NCBI GenBank assembly: GCA_903869675.1
Contig: CAIQAB010000008.1
Span: forward strand, 1 to 64,000
Reading direction: 5' to 3'
DNA: 64,000 bases
Source of the DNA: an uncultured Verrucomicrobiota bacterium
Lineage (GTDB): Bacteria > Verrucomicrobiota > Verrucomicrobiia > Opitutales > Opitutaceae
Shown here: positions 21,608 to 31,277 of the stretch, in pieces
Numbering within the stretch: the first letter of the stretch is position 1
Layout of the letters: each line of letters opens with the position of its first letter
Program-made: the position numbers and the translations under genes
The notes under the pieces: model-generated
Database searches by the model: none
The model's input: only the letters and a program-made list of their open reading frames with translations
Told to the model about the DNA's origin: nothing

Positions 21608-24211
21608 TTACTTGGCGTCGGCTTCGGGGCCGACCGGCTTGGCACCGGAGATCTTGCCGCCAACTTCCCAGCCATAGACGGGCTTGGCTTCCTCGCGTTC
21701 GACCTTCTCGCGGTCACCCTTGTGCCACCAGTAGAAGACCGGTGCGGCGATGAAGACGGACGAGAAGGCACCGGTGATGATACCGATGATAAAGGTGAAG
21801 GCCAGGTCGCGCATCACGCCCGTGCCGGCCACGAAGAGCGCGACGGCGGTGAGCAACACAGTAAAACTGGTCAGCACGGAGCGGGAAAATACCCGGCGCA
21901 GCGAGTCGTTGATAATATCGCGCAGGTGGGCGCCGGGGTTGTTGCGCAATTCCTCGCGGATACGGTCGAAGACGACGACGGTGTCGTTGATCGAATAACC
22001 GGCGATGGCAAGGATGGCCGCCACCATGGGGGCGGAGAACTGGTGACCAAACAGCACGAAAATGCCGATGGTCATCAGGATATCGTGGATCGAGGCCACC
22101 ACCGCGCCGATGCCGAAGCCCCACTCGAAGCGCAGGGCGACATAGAGGAGGATGATCACCATGGAGAAGGCCAGCGAGACGATCGCATTGGTCTTCACCT
22201 CGCCGCCGATGGAGGCGCCGATGCGGTTCTGGCCGATCAAGGTGTAGTTTGCCTCGGGGTGCGCCTTTTGGAGCGCCGCAACCATCGCGGCGGAGTCACC
22301 GAAGGCGGTCTCGATGCGCAGGGTCTCCGCCCCGCCGCCGATGGCGGCCACGTAGGTCGGGGTGGCCTCCTCGATGCCGGCAGCCTTGGCAAGCGAGCGG
22401 ATCTCTGTGGCATCGATGCGCTTCTCAAAGCTCAGGGTGGCAATATCTCCACCGAGGAAATCCACGCCGTAGATGCGGTCGCCTTTCGTGGCGACATAAC
22501 CAATGGAAACGATGATGATGATCCAGGAAGCGATAAAGCAGGGTTTGCCCAGCTTCACAAAGTCCACGTTGCCGATGCGGATCGGGGACATCATGGTCAT
22601 CTTCTTGATCGTGCCACCGGTGATCAACCAGTCGAGGATGAGGTGACCGAAGACCAGGACGGAGAACAGAGTGGAAAATACGCCGATCGCGAGGGTCACG
22701 CCGAAGCCCTTGATGGGTCCGGTGCCGAGGCCGATCATTACCGCACAGATCGCCAACTGGGTGACGTGCGCATCGAGAATCGTGATAAAAGCGCGGTCAT
22801 AACCAGCGGTGTGCGCGGCCGGCAGGGATTTACCCAACGCGAGTTCGTCGCGCATGCGCTCGAAAATCAGAATATTTGCGTCCACCGCCATGCCGAGGGT
22901 CAGCACGATACCGGCGAGACCGGGCAGGGTCAGAGTAGCGCCGAAGGACGCCATCGCGGCGAAGATGATCAGCACGTTGAAGCCGAGCGCGATCAGCGCG
23001 AGCCCGCCGCCTACGCGGTAATAGGTGAACATGAACAAGGCCACCAGCACGGTGCCGATCACCGAGGCGCGCACGCCGCTATCAATCGCATCCTGGGCGA
23101 GCGAAGGCCCGACCTCGTATTGCTCCTCGACCAGCAGGGGCAGATCGAGCGGGTTGTTCAACACGTTGGCCAGCTCGACCGCCTCACGCTGGGAGAACTG
23201 TCCGGTGATCTCGGCCGAGTTGCTGTTGATCTCTTTCTCAACCCCGGGGGCAGAGTAGAGGCGGCCATCAAGCATGATCGCGAGCTGGGCACGGGCACCG
23301 GAATCACCGCTGCGCTGCACAAGCTCATCGGTGAGCTTGGCCACCTCGCGGGTGGAGGCGGCGAATTCTTTCTGACCGGCGGCATTGAACTTCAGGATGA
23401 TGCGGAAACGACCAAACTCATCCATCGTCGCAAAGGCGTCCGATACGTTCTTGCCGGTCATCTCCCAAGTGCGCTTCACGAAAAGTTCGCTGGTGATGGT
23501 CTGGCCGGTGCGCGACTCCTGCTCGTAGGTTTTCACCTCATAACCAGCAGGCGTCTCCACCCCGTCTCCAGGACGGGAGAAGGGATAAACCAGATGGAAC
23601 GCGAGCCGGGCGGGCTTCTTGACGGCCTCGAGCACTTCGGGGTTGTCCCGGGTGTTTACGCCGGGGAGTTGCACCTCGATACGGCTCTCGCCCACCGGGC
23701 GGATGACCGGCTCGGCCACGCCGAGACCGTTGATACGGTCACCGATGATCTCGATGGCCTTGACCAGCTTCTCCTTGCGCTCGTTCTGGGCGATTCCGGA
23801 GGCGGCCTTTTCGTCTACCGCGAGGGTGAAAGCGACACCGCCTTTGAGGTCGAGGCCGAGCTGGAGCTTGCCCTTCGACTTGAGCAGGAGGTGGTCGAGC
23901 AGCAGGTTGTTGCGCTTGGTGATGTTCACCAGGGAGCTTTCCAGCTTTACGCCGGGGAAATACTCCTTGGCCAGATCGATGCGGCGCTCGTTGGCGATAT
24001 CGCGCAGAGCCACGAAAACCGACGGAGCCTGCTTGGCGTCAAAGCGGGTCTTGGCCTCGCCTACAAGGGCTTGGAACTCGGTATGGCGGGTCTCGACTCG
24101 GCTGGAGATATACTCCGGCACGTTGCGGTCTTGCAGGGGCAGCAGCGAAAGCAGCGCCCAGAGCATAATGGTGAAGCTCAGCACGAGCTTCCACAGGTTG
24201 CGTTTAAGCAT
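21608..24211 (-). CDS. secDF: Fused protein-export membrane protein SecDF
   Basis: 867 aa with SecD (residues about 1-560) and SecF (about 570-860) in one chain, giving twelve membrane helices. SecDF uses the proton gradient to pull exported proteins across the membrane with SecYEG. SecD marks: 'LGLDLKGGVAFTLAVDE', 'GINGLGV'-type 'DRINGLGVAEPVIRPVGESRIEVQLPG', 'NVLNNPLDLPLLV' and 'TLPGLAGIVLTLGMAVDANILIFERMRDEL'. SecF marks: 'IYGVDFLGGDIATLSF' and 'AIAGYSINDTVVVFDRIREELR'. The fusion occurs in Bacillota and several other phyla. yajC lies upstream in the same direction, the classical yajC-secD order. Confidence 0.96.
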   Translation of the reverse strand: MLKRNLWKLVLSFTIMLWALLSLLPLQDRNVPEYISSRVETRHTEFQALVGEAKTRFDAKQAPSVFVALRDIANERRIDLAKEYFPGVKLESSLVNITKRNNLLLDHLLLKSKGKLQLGLDLKGGVAFTLAVDEKAASGIAQNERKEKLVKAIEIIGDRINGLGVAEPVIRPVGESRIEVQLPGVNTRDNPEVLEAVKKPARLAFHLVYPFSRPGDGVETPAGYEVKTYEQESRTGQTITSELFVKRTWEMTGKNVSDAFATMDEFGRFRIILKFNAAGQKEFAASTREVAKLTDELVQRSGDSGARAQLAIMLDGRLYSAPGVEKEINSNSAEITGQFSQREAVELANVLNNPLDLPLLVEEQYEVGPSLAQDAIDSGVRASVIGTVLVALFMFTYYRVGGGLALIALGFNVLIIFAAMASFGATLTLPGLAGIVLTLGMAVDANILIFERMRDELALGKSLPAAHTAGYDRAFITILDAHVTQLAICAVMIGLGTGPIKGFGVTLAIGVFSTLFSVLVFGHLILDWLITGGTIKKMTMMSPIRIGNVDFVKLGKPCFIASWIIIIVSIGYVATKGDRIYGVDFLGGDIATLSFEKRIDATEIRSLAKAAGIEEATPTYVAAIGGGAETLRIETAFGDSAAMVAALQKAHPEANYTLIGQNRIGASIGGEVKTNAIVSLAFSMVIILLYVALRFEWGFGIGAVVASIHDILMTIGIFVLFGHQFSAPMVAAILAIAGYSINDTVVVFDRIREELRNNPGAHLRDIINDSLRRVFSRSVLTSFTVLLTAVALFVAGTGVMRDLAFTFIIGIITGAFSSVFIAAPVFYWWHKGDREKVEREEAKPVYGWEVGGKISGAKPVGPEADAK

Positions 24212-24358
24212 GGTGGTTATGTTGGTTTAAAAAAGGGGGGTATCGCCGCGCTCGAGAGCGCAGGAAAGAACGGGGAAAGGGGGGAATTTGCGGCGTGGAC
24301 GGGTAAACGCACGCGCCGCCGAAGCCACGCGGATGCCGCGCGGATGCGGAAAGCGGAT

Positions 24359-24697
24359 TTAGTTTTTCTTGTCAGCGGCGTCCTTGCGAACGACTTCCTG
24401 AACAAAACTCTTGGCGATCTCCACTTTCACGCCTTCGGCGATGCGCACCACAAAACGGTCGTCCTTCTTGCTGGTGATTTCGCCGTATAGGCCGCCGGAC
24501 GTGACAATTTCATCACCAGTGCCGAGCTCGGCCAACATCTTGGCGTGCTCCTTCTGTTTTTTACGCTGGGGCGCGATGATCAGGAACCACATCGCGGCGA
24601 ACATGAAGCCGATAAAGAGTAGATTCATCATACCGGCACCTTGGGCGGGAGCGGTGGCTTGGGCGAGAAACAGCGACGATTCGGACACGGAAGTCAT
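24359..24697 (-). CDS. yajC: Preprotein translocase auxiliary subunit YajC
   Basis: 112 aa. One transmembrane helix near the N-terminus (MMNLLFIGFMFAAMWFLII) is followed by the family signature 'APQRKKQKEHAKMLAELGTGDEIVTSGGLYGEITSKKDDRFVVRIAEGVKVEIAKSFV', split here only by its normal flow. YajC joins SecDF in the holo-translocon. It reads toward secDF with a 147-base gap, which suggests one transcription unit yajC-secDF, perhaps with recJ. speA is divergent on the right, with a 129-base shared promoter region. Confidence 0.94.
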   Translation of the reverse strand: MTSVSESSLFLAQATAPAQGAGMMNLLFIGFMFAAMWFLIIAPQRKKQKEHAKMLAELGTGDEIVTSGGLYGEITSKKDDRFVVRIAEGVKVEIAKSFVQEVVRKDAADKKN

Positions 24698-24826
24698 TTT
24701 CTGATTTGCGGGAAGTGGTTTTTAGACGAGGAATCGCGAGATAACCGCGCCCGCATTCGCGAACGCAAGCCATAACCCGATCACTCCCCCTCCGCCGTCT
24801 TCCGCCCGCCCCCCTTTCTCCACTCT

Positions 24827-26860
24827 GTGAAAAGCAAATCCGCCGCCCCCTCCACCGCCTGGTCAATTGCAAAGTCTGACGAACTCTATGGGTTCAAACG
24901 TTGGGGGGGCGGTCACTTCGGGGTGGGTGAAGACGGCACCGTCGCCGTGCAACCCTTGGCCGACGGCCGCTCGATCCGGGTTATGGACGTGATCGACGAG
25001 GCCGTCGCCATGGGCCTGAAGGCCCCCCTCGTCATCCGCTTTCAAGACCTGCTCCGCCATCGCGTGGAGAAACTCAACGGCGTCTTTGCCCAAGCCATCA
25101 AGGAAGAGGGCTACAAAGGTGCTTACCGGGGTGTTTTCCCAATCAAGGTCAACCAGTTGCGCGAGGTGGTCGAGGAGATCGTCTCCGCCTCCAAAGGCTT
25201 TAATTACGGCCTGGAAGCCGGCTCCAAACCCGAGCTGATGATCGCCATGGCCATGCACGAAGGTGCTAATTCGCTGATCATTTGCAATGGCTACAAGGAC
25301 CATGATTTTATCCGCATCGCCCTGCTCGGCCGTAAATTAGGAAAAAAAGTTATTATCGTAGTCGAGCAGCTCGCCGAGCTCGATGACATCATCCGCGTCT
25401 CCGAGGAGGTCGGCGTGAAACCGCTGATCGGCTTCCGTGCCAAGCTCCAGACCCGCGGCGAGGGCAAGTGGTCCTCCTCGTCCGGCGACAACGCCAAGTT
25501 TGGCCTCAACACCGCCGAAATCCTTTTCGCCTGCGAAAAACTCCGCGCCGCCAAACTCACCGCCTCGCTGAAGCTGGTCCACTTCCACATCGGCTCGCAG
25601 GTCCCCAACATTCTCACCATCAAGAACGCCGTCATCGAGGCCTCCCGCTTCTATTGCCAGCTCGCCAAGATGGGCTTCCCCATGGGCTACCTCGATGTCG
25701 GCGGCGGCCTCGGTATCGATTACGACGGCTCTCGCACCAACTACGAGTCGTCTATGAACTACTCCATGGCCGAATACGCCCGCGACGTCGTCGCGAATGT
25801 CCGCGACATCTGCGACGCCATGCACGTGCCCGTGCCCGATCTGGTTTCAGAGTCCGGCCGCGCGATTGTCGCACCCCATGCCATGCTGGTGGTCGAAGTT
25901 TTCGAGCGTATCAACAAACGCGAGACCCTCGGCGTGCAGCACCAGCCTAAGGAGAAGCACAAGGTCGTGGTGGATCTGGAATTCCTGCTCAAAAACAAGG
26001 CCAAACTCGGCAAGCTCGAACGTTTTCACGACGCCGTGCAAAAGAAGGAGGAGGCCTTTTCCCTCTTTAACCTCGGCTACCTCGACCTCGAAAACCGCGC
26101 CGCCGCGGAGTCGCTCTATTGGCAGGTTTGCGAACAGATAGCCCAGGAAACCCGCGACGCCGGCTACGTGCCCGAGGAACTGCGCGAGCTAAATAAACTC
26201 CTTGCCGACCAATACGTCTGCAACTTCTCGGTTTTCCAGTCCCTGCTCGACCACTGGGCCTTGAAACAACTCTTCCCCATTGCCCCGCTCCACCGCCTGA
26301 AGGAGCAACCGCTCGTGAATGCCACCCTGGTCGATATCACCTGCGATTCCGACGGCAAGATCGGCACCTTCATCGACCTGCAAGATACGAAAGACTACCT
26401 GAAACTCCACCCGCTGAACGGAAAACCCTACTACCTCGGCATTTTTCTGACCGGTGCCTACCAGGATATCATGGGAGACCTGCACAACCTCTTCGGCCGC
26501 GTGAATGAGGTCCACGTGTTCCTCGAGGACGATGAGCCCAATGGCTACTACATCGAGGACACGCTGGCCGGCATCCGCATGAACGAGGTGATCGAGACCG
26601 TGCAATACCAGTGGGAAGAGCTCTGCCGCCGTATCAAGACCCAGATCGACGCCGCCACCAAGAAGGACTTGGTCAAACCCCGCGAAGGCGTGCGCCTGCT
26701 GGAGTTTTACGAGGGCCAGATGCTGGCCAAGACTTACCTGAATATCGACCGCAGCGCCGCCACTCCCGAGGAACCCCGCAGCCAAAAGACTGCGCGCACC
26801 GCCCGCGCCTCCTCCGCCAAACCCTCCTCCCGCCGCCCGCGGCCCTCCACCAAGGACTAG
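24827..26860 (+). CDS. speA: Biosynthetic arginine decarboxylase
   Basis: 677 aa, the size of SpeA-type PLP enzymes (about 630-680). It converts arginine to agmatine for polyamine synthesis. Visible motifs: 'FPIKVNQLREVV' with the PLP lysine near residue 106, 'YGLEAGSKPELMIAMAM', 'HFHIGSQVPN' and 'YLDVGGGLGIDYDGS'. The C-terminal half has 'VNATLVDITCDSDGKIGTF', with the active-site Cys-Asp pair, and 'GAYQDIMGDLHNLFGRVNEVHV'. The C-terminus ends in a Ser/Arg/Pro-rich basic tail. GTG at 24827 is the start used; the next plausible start would cut into the conserved 'WSIAKSDELYGFKRW' opening. No agmatine-processing gene lies adjacent. Confidence 0.95.
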   Translation: MKSKSAAPSTAWSIAKSDELYGFKRWGGGHFGVGEDGTVAVQPLADGRSIRVMDVIDEAVAMGLKAPLVIRFQDLLRHRVEKLNGVFAQAIKEEGYKGAYRGVFPIKVNQLREVVEEIVSASKGFNYGLEAGSKPELMIAMAMHEGANSLIICNGYKDHDFIRIALLGRKLGKKVIIVVEQLAELDDIIRVSEEVGVKPLIGFRAKLQTRGEGKWSSSSGDNAKFGLNTAEILFACEKLRAAKLTASLKLVHFHIGSQVPNILTIKNAVIEASRFYCQLAKMGFPMGYLDVGGGLGIDYDGSRTNYESSMNYSMAEYARDVVANVRDICDAMHVPVPDLVSESGRAIVAPHAMLVVEVFERINKRETLGVQHQPKEKHKVVVDLEFLLKNKAKLGKLERFHDAVQKKEEAFSLFNLGYLDLENRAAAESLYWQVCEQIAQETRDAGYVPEELRELNKLLADQYVCNFSVFQSLLDHWALKQLFPIAPLHRLKEQPLVNATLVDITCDSDGKIGTFIDLQDTKDYLKLHPLNGKPYYLGIFLTGAYQDIMGDLHNLFGRVNEVHVFLEDDEPNGYYIEDTLAGIRMNEVIETVQYQWEELCRRIKTQIDAATKKDLVKPREGVRLLEFYEGQMLAKTYLNIDRSAATPEEPRSQKTARTARASSAKPSSRRPRPSTKD

Positions 26861-26967
26861 CCCGTTGATTCGCTTCCTGTCACTTCCTCACAGGCAGCGG
26901 TAACGGGTGGGTCGACGCGCTGCGGGGTTGCCTCCGCCGCACCCGCCCGCCGGAGTAGCTCCTCGTC

Positions 26968-27837
26968 ATGACCAGTCTCGCTTTTCTCCCGCCGCTTGCA
27001 TTCGCCCTTCCCTCCTCGGGCGAATGGCTCGAAGCCATCCCCATCATCCTGTCCCTGATCGTGATTGAGGGCCTGCTGAGCGTGGACAACGCCCTCGCCA
27101 TCGCCGCGATGGCCAACCACCTGCCCGAACACCAAAAGAAAAAAGCCCTGCGCTGGGGCATCATCGGCGCCTACGCCTTCCGCGGCGCGGCCATGGCCGG
27201 GGCCGCGTTCATCATTTCCAATCCTTGGCTGAAAATCGTCGGCGCCGCTTACCTCGTCTACTTGATGTGCGCTCATTTTACCCAGACCGCCGACGATGAG
27301 GAGAAAGATGCCGCCGGCGCCGCCCACCTCGCGGGACGGAGCTTCTGGGCTACCGTCGCCGCCATCGAGCTGATGGACCTGAGCCTGAGCGTGGATAACG
27401 TGGTCGCCGCCGTTGCCATGAGCCCGAAGCTCTGGATCGTATGCCTCGGCGTCTTCATCGGCATCCTCGCCCTGCGCTTCGTGGCCGGCTTCTGCCTGAA
27501 ACTGCTGGAGAAGTATCCGATCCTCGAACACACCGCCTTCCTGCTGATCGGTTATGTGGGCTGCATCCTGGTCGTGGAGATTGTCTCCGTCTACCAAGGC
27601 CACCCGGTCCACATCGATGCCTTCCAGAAATTCATCGGTATCGTGCTGATCACCGCCGCCACCTTGGTCTACTCGCAACGCCCGCTACTTCAACGCGCCA
27701 CCAATCCGGCCTTGCGCGTCGCCCGCCTGCCCATGCTTGCCTTCTCGGCTCTGGTCGGGGCTGTGCTGGCCTCCCTCGCCTGGCCCTTCAAGGCCGCTTG
27801 GACCGCCCTGCGCCCCAAGTCCGGCCCCGCCGCCTGA
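26968..27837 (+). CDS. TerC-family integral membrane protein
   Basis: 289 aa with eight or so helices. The paired TerC aspartate motifs are clear: 'IEGLLSVDNALAIAAMANHLP' and 'IELMDLSLSVDNVVAAVAMSP'. Further conserved: 'KKALRWGIIGAYAFRGAAM' and 'HTAFLLIGYVGCILVVEIV'. TerC/Alx proteins are linked to Mn2+ efflux and to metalation of secreted proteins; tellurite resistance is a historical label. I looked for a yybP-ykoY manganese riboswitch in the 107 bases upstream and saw no convincing one. rlmM starts 11 bases after the stop, so the two may be co-transcribed. Confidence 0.9.
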   Translation: MTSLAFLPPLAFALPSSGEWLEAIPIILSLIVIEGLLSVDNALAIAAMANHLPEHQKKKALRWGIIGAYAFRGAAMAGAAFIISNPWLKIVGAAYLVYLMCAHFTQTADDEEKDAAGAAHLAGRSFWATVAAIELMDLSLSVDNVVAAVAMSPKLWIVCLGVFIGILALRFVAGFCLKLLEKYPILEHTAFLLIGYVGCILVVEIVSVYQGHPVHIDAFQKFIGIVLITAATLVYSQRPLLQRATNPALRVARLPMLAFSALVGAVLASLAWPFKAAWTALRPKSGPAA

Positions 27838-27848
27838 GCGCCCCGCGC

Positions 27849-28853
27849 ATGCTTTTTCGCTGCCAGCCCGGTTTTGAGGATCTGCTCGTCGGCGAACTGC
27901 GCGCCGCCGGCCTCGCCGCAAGCGAACGCGGCGGCGGCTGGGCCCTGACAGCAACCGCGGCCGGGCCGGCCCCCGAGCTTTGCTTCGCCCACGCCGTGCA
28001 CCTCGCCCCCGTCGAGCTCGGCGGGGATTCAGTCAACGCCCTCGCCGCCCGCATCCTGGATCACTTCCTCGCCAGCGCGCGCGAGGAACGCTTCGACGCC
28101 CCTTGGCCGTGCGTCTTCTCCACCGCCGCCGGCCTAGACGGACTCGGCCGCCGAGCCGACGCCGTCGCGACCGCCTTCCAGGAGCTGCTGAAAAAACGCC
28201 TCGGCCGCGTCGCCCGCCTCGCTGTTGAAGAGATTCCCCGCGGCCCCGGCGCCACCCGCGGTTTGTTTGTCCACTTCGTCGATTTCAAAAAGGTTCTCGT
28301 CAGCCGGGAGTTAATCTCCGGCGGCCAACGTCGCATGGCCGATGATCCCCTCGCCCCCTCACGCAGCTACCTCAAGGTCGAGGAGGCCTACACTTTGCTG
28401 GGCCGCGAACCCGCGCCAGGTGAGCTCGTGGTCGACCTTGGCGCCGCCCCCGGCGGTTGGAGCTACTCCGCCGCCAAGCGCGGGGCCCGCGTGCTCGCCC
28501 TCGACAACGGCCCCCTCAAAGGCGGAGCGCTGGATCATCCCCTGATCGAACACCGCCGCGCCGATGCCTACGGCTACCGCCCGGGGCCCGGCGAACGCGC
28601 CGACTGGCTCTTTTGCGATCTCGTGGACGATCCGCATCACGTGTTACAAAGCCTGATCGCTCCCTGGCTCGAAAACGCCTGGTGCCGCCGGTTCGTGGTC
28701 ATCCTGAAATTTGGCCGTGTCGATCCGCTCGCCCTTCTGCGCGAGGTCCGTGCTCCCGATTCCGCCTTCTCCCGCCACGCCCCCGGCACGCGCCTCCGCC
28801 ACCTTTTTCACGACCGCGAGGAGTTTACCCTCGTCGGCGAACTCTGCACCTAG
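27849..28853 (+). CDS. rlmM: 23S rRNA (cytidine 2'-O-) methyltransferase RlmM
   Basis: 334 aa. RlmM methylates C2498 of 23S rRNA (E. coli numbering). The N-terminal THUMP-like part starts 'MLFRCQPGFEDLLVGELRAAGLA'. The RrmJ-like catalytic half has the SAM motif 'VVDLGAAPGGWSYSAAKRGARVLALDNGPL', then 'DWLFCDLVDD' and 'WCRRFVVILKFGR', giving the K-D-K-E type catalytic set (Lys in VILKFGR). It is slightly shorter than the E. coli enzyme (366 aa). The ATG at 27849 begins right at the conserved N-terminus. A SpoU-type rRNA methyltransferase follows 29 bases later, so two RNA-modification genes form a unit. Confidence 0.93.
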   Translation: MLFRCQPGFEDLLVGELRAAGLAASERGGGWALTATAAGPAPELCFAHAVHLAPVELGGDSVNALAARILDHFLASAREERFDAPWPCVFSTAAGLDGLGRRADAVATAFQELLKKRLGRVARLAVEEIPRGPGATRGLFVHFVDFKKVLVSRELISGGQRRMADDPLAPSRSYLKVEEAYTLLGREPAPGELVVDLGAAPGGWSYSAAKRGARVLALDNGPLKGGALDHPLIEHRRADAYGYRPGPGERADWLFCDLVDDPHHVLQSLIAPWLENAWCRRFVVILKFGRVDPLALLREVRAPDSAFSRHAPGTRLRHLFHDREEFTLVGELCT

Positions 28854-28882
28854 GGCGTATCCAAGCCCCGGCCTTCTTTCCC

Positions 28883-29620
28883 ATGAGCCTTTCCCACGAA
28901 CTCACCCTCTGCGGCCTGCCCGCCGTCCAAGCCCGCTTTGCGCGTGATCCCGATTCGATCAAACGGCTGTTTTTCGACGAACCCACCAGCCGCAAACTCG
29001 GCGCGCTGTGCAAGGCCCTCGCCGCCGCGAAAAAAGTCTACCGCTGCGTCCCGGCCGGCGAGTTGGAAAAAGTCGGTGGCACGGTGCACCACGGCGGTGT
29101 CGTCTGCGTGGTGCGCGCCGCTGCTTTAGGCGCCCCCTTGCCGCGAGAAGTCGCGGCCTGGGCCGAGCAAAAAGAACCGCTCCTGATCTTGGACCGCATC
29201 GGCAACGCCCATAACCTTGGCGCCATCGCTCGCTCCGCCGCCTTTTTCGGCGTCGCCCATATTATCATTCCCTTCCATCCGTCCGCCGCGTTGCCCGGCG
29301 AGGCCGCCTACCGTATCGCCGAAGGCGGGTTGGAGCATATCAAAATCTGGCGCGTGCCCACCCTCCCCACTTTTCTCGCCGGTCTCGCGGGCTCAGGCTA
29401 CGAAATCATCGGTGCCGCCACACGCGGCGGCACTGCGGCGGCCCGGCCGGTTGGCACCAGGCCCCTCGCGCTCGTGCTCGGCAACGAAGAGCAAGGCCTC
29501 GCCCCCGAAGTCGCCAGGGCTTGCACCCGCCTTGTCTCCCTCGCCGGCAGCGGCAAGGTCGAGTCACTCAACGTCTCCGTCGCCGCCGCCGTGCTGCTAC
29601 ACACCCTGCTGGCTAAGTAA
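28883..29620 (+). CDS. SpoU/TrmH-family RNA 2'-O-methyltransferase
   Basis: 245 aa. An N-terminal substrate-binding domain (LCGLPAVQARFARDPDSIKRLFF … HHGGVVCVV) precedes a SPOUT knot domain. The knot motifs are 'LILDRIGNAHNLGAIARSAAFFGVAHIII' (motif 1, with the catalytic Arg in AIARSA), 'PLALVLGNEEQGLAPEV' (motif 2) and 'SLAGSGKVESLNVSVAAAVLLH' (motif 3). This is the RlmB/TrmH/YfiF group; the target nucleotide cannot be decided. It lies directly downstream of rlmM on the same strand. Confidence 0.92.
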   Translation: MSLSHELTLCGLPAVQARFARDPDSIKRLFFDEPTSRKLGALCKALAAAKKVYRCVPAGELEKVGGTVHHGGVVCVVRAAALGAPLPREVAAWAEQKEPLLILDRIGNAHNLGAIARSAAFFGVAHIIIPFHPSAALPGEAAYRIAEGGLEHIKIWRVPTLPTFLAGLAGSGYEIIGAATRGGTAAARPVGTRPLALVLGNEEQGLAPEVARACTRLVSLAGSGKVESLNVSVAAAVLLHTLLAK

Positions 29621-29732
29621 GCACCGCAGCCCGCCAGACTTGCCCTGTCCGCCTTCGCCGTCCCCTCGTCTTTAGCTGAAACCAGGCCCCCGCCCCTAGC
29701 GTCCCCGCCTCAACTCCCGCAGTCTACACCGT

Positions 29733-31277
29733 ATGCGCCTTCCCGCCCTGCTCCCCCGCCTCGTATTTACCGGCCTCGTCCCGCTTTCGCTGCTCTGCGC
29801 CGCGTCTCAACCGGCCACCGCGTCCGACCGCAGTTTCGCCGTCGTCGCCTATAATGTGGAAAACCTGCACGACGTCGACGGCGTCGCGATGTATGAGGAT
29901 TATCAACCCGCCCAATACACCCCCGCCCACCTCGCCGTAAAAGCCGCCAATATCGCGAAGGTCCTCGCCCGGGTGGATAAAGGCGCCGGCCCCGCCTTGG
30001 CCGCTTTCAACGAGATCGAGCTCGACCAGACGCCGGACTCCACCGTCACCGACCTCGACGCCTGGCTCGCCTCCGTCGCCGGTCAAAGCCTGTCCGACTT
30101 GCTGGGCCAGAAGCCACTGCCCGCCGCACTCGCCGGCCTTCCCGCCGAGGCTTGGCTGCTCAAAGCCTGCGCCGACGCCGGCCTGACTGGTTACCATGTC
30201 GCCACCACCAACGAGCGTCCCCGTAAACACGAAGACGGCCACGCCCAAGCGATCCGCAACCTCGTTTTCTCAAAGTTCCCGATCAAGGACGTGCGGAGCC
30301 ATCCCACCGCCAACGCCCGCGCCATCCTGGAGGTGACGGTCGACGCCGAAGGGTCCCCGCTCACGATTTTCGTCAATCATTGGAAATCCGGCGCGGGCGA
30401 TCCGGAGACCGAGGTCAGCCGCCGCGCCAATGCGAAGACGCTGCGCACGCGCATCGACGAACTCCTCGCCAGCGACCCCAACGCCGACTTCATCGTCGCG
30501 GGCGATCTGAATTCCCACTACAACCAAAAGCAGCGTTATCGCGCGATGGGCACCACCGCGATCAATGACGTGCTCGGCTCCCAAGGCAACGAACTCAACC
30601 TCCGCGGCAAAGACCGCGATCTCTACAACCTGTGGTTCGAGTTGCCCTCCGACCAACGCGGTTCCGACATATACAAGGACGAATGGGGCACCCTGATGCA
30701 CCTGATCGTGTCGCGCGGCCTCTACGACCAAAACGGGGTGCAATACGTGGACAACAGCTTCGCCGTCCTGAAGTTTGCCGGTCTGAACGCCAACGCCCTC
30801 GGCCTTCCGAACCGCTGGGCGCGAGGCTCCGTCCCCGCCGGCTTTTCCGACCATTTCCCGGTTTATGCCCGTTTCCGCGTGGTCGGTCCCGGCCCGAAGG
30901 ATAAATGGATGCCTCTGACCCGCGCCAGCGAGACTCCCGAAGGCCCGGGCACGCCCGTGCGAGTGGAGACCACCACCGTGGATCTCTTCGCCACCGCCCT
31001 CAAACCCGCCGACCTGCCCAAGGGCGCCGACCTCCGCGATGGCTCCTACACTGGCCGCATCTTCCTCGTCGATGCCCCCGCCACCGTGAACGAAAAAGGC
31101 TATGTCAGCGTGAAGGTTGGCGACCTCGACTACGATGTGTTCAGCCAAGACAAGGAGCTCCGCAACACCTACCGCGAACGCGCTCGCGCCACTTCACGAC
31201 TGCGTTTCTACGGCGAACTCGGCCAATACAAGGGCAAGTGGCAGTTTGTGCTTCAGGGCAAGGAGTGGCTCAGGTAA
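29733..31277 (+). CDS. Secreted endonuclease/exonuclease/phosphatase-family protein
   Basis: 514 aa. A signal peptide (MRLPALLPRLVFTGLVPLSLLC … ATA) marks export. The EEP fold carries 'FAVVAYNVENLHDVDG', the metal ligand Glu in 'LAAFNEIEL', 'LTIFVNHWKSG', 'DFIVAGDLNSHYN' and 'GFSDHFPVYARF'. These are the DNase I-like catalytic residues (N, E, D/N, and the final DH pair). The C-terminal 120 residues form an additional OB-like domain (YTGRIFLVDAPATVNEKGYVSVKVGDLDYDVFS, in two runs), which suggests a nucleic-acid-binding extension. Likely an extracellular nuclease for phosphate or nutrient scavenging (inference). It overlaps the 3' end of the convergent GNAT gene by 8 bases. Confidence 0.88.
   Translation: MRLPALLPRLVFTGLVPLSLLCAASQPATASDRSFAVVAYNVENLHDVDGVAMYEDYQPAQYTPAHLAVKAANIAKVLARVDKGAGPALAAFNEIELDQTPDSTVTDLDAWLASVAGQSLSDLLGQKPLPAALAGLPAEAWLLKACADAGLTGYHVATTNERPRKHEDGHAQAIRNLVFSKFPIKDVRSHPTANARAILEVTVDAEGSPLTIFVNHWKSGAGDPETEVSRRANAKTLRTRIDELLASDPNADFIVAGDLNSHYNQKQRYRAMGTTAINDVLGSQGNELNLRGKDRDLYNLWFELPSDQRGSDIYKDEWGTLMHLIVSRGLYDQNGVQYVDNSFAVLKFAGLNANALGLPNRWARGSVPAGFSDHFPVYARFRVVGPGPKDKWMPLTRASETPEGPGTPVRVETTTVDLFATALKPADLPKGADLRDGSYTGRIFLVDAPATVNEKGYVSVKVGDLDYDVFSQDKELRNTYRERARATSRLRFYGELGQYKGKWQFVLQGKEWLR

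Noticed and set aside
26861-26967. yybP-ykoY manganese riboswitch before the TerC-family gene
   Set aside because: The family often has one, but I could not place the conserved loops in these 107 bases.
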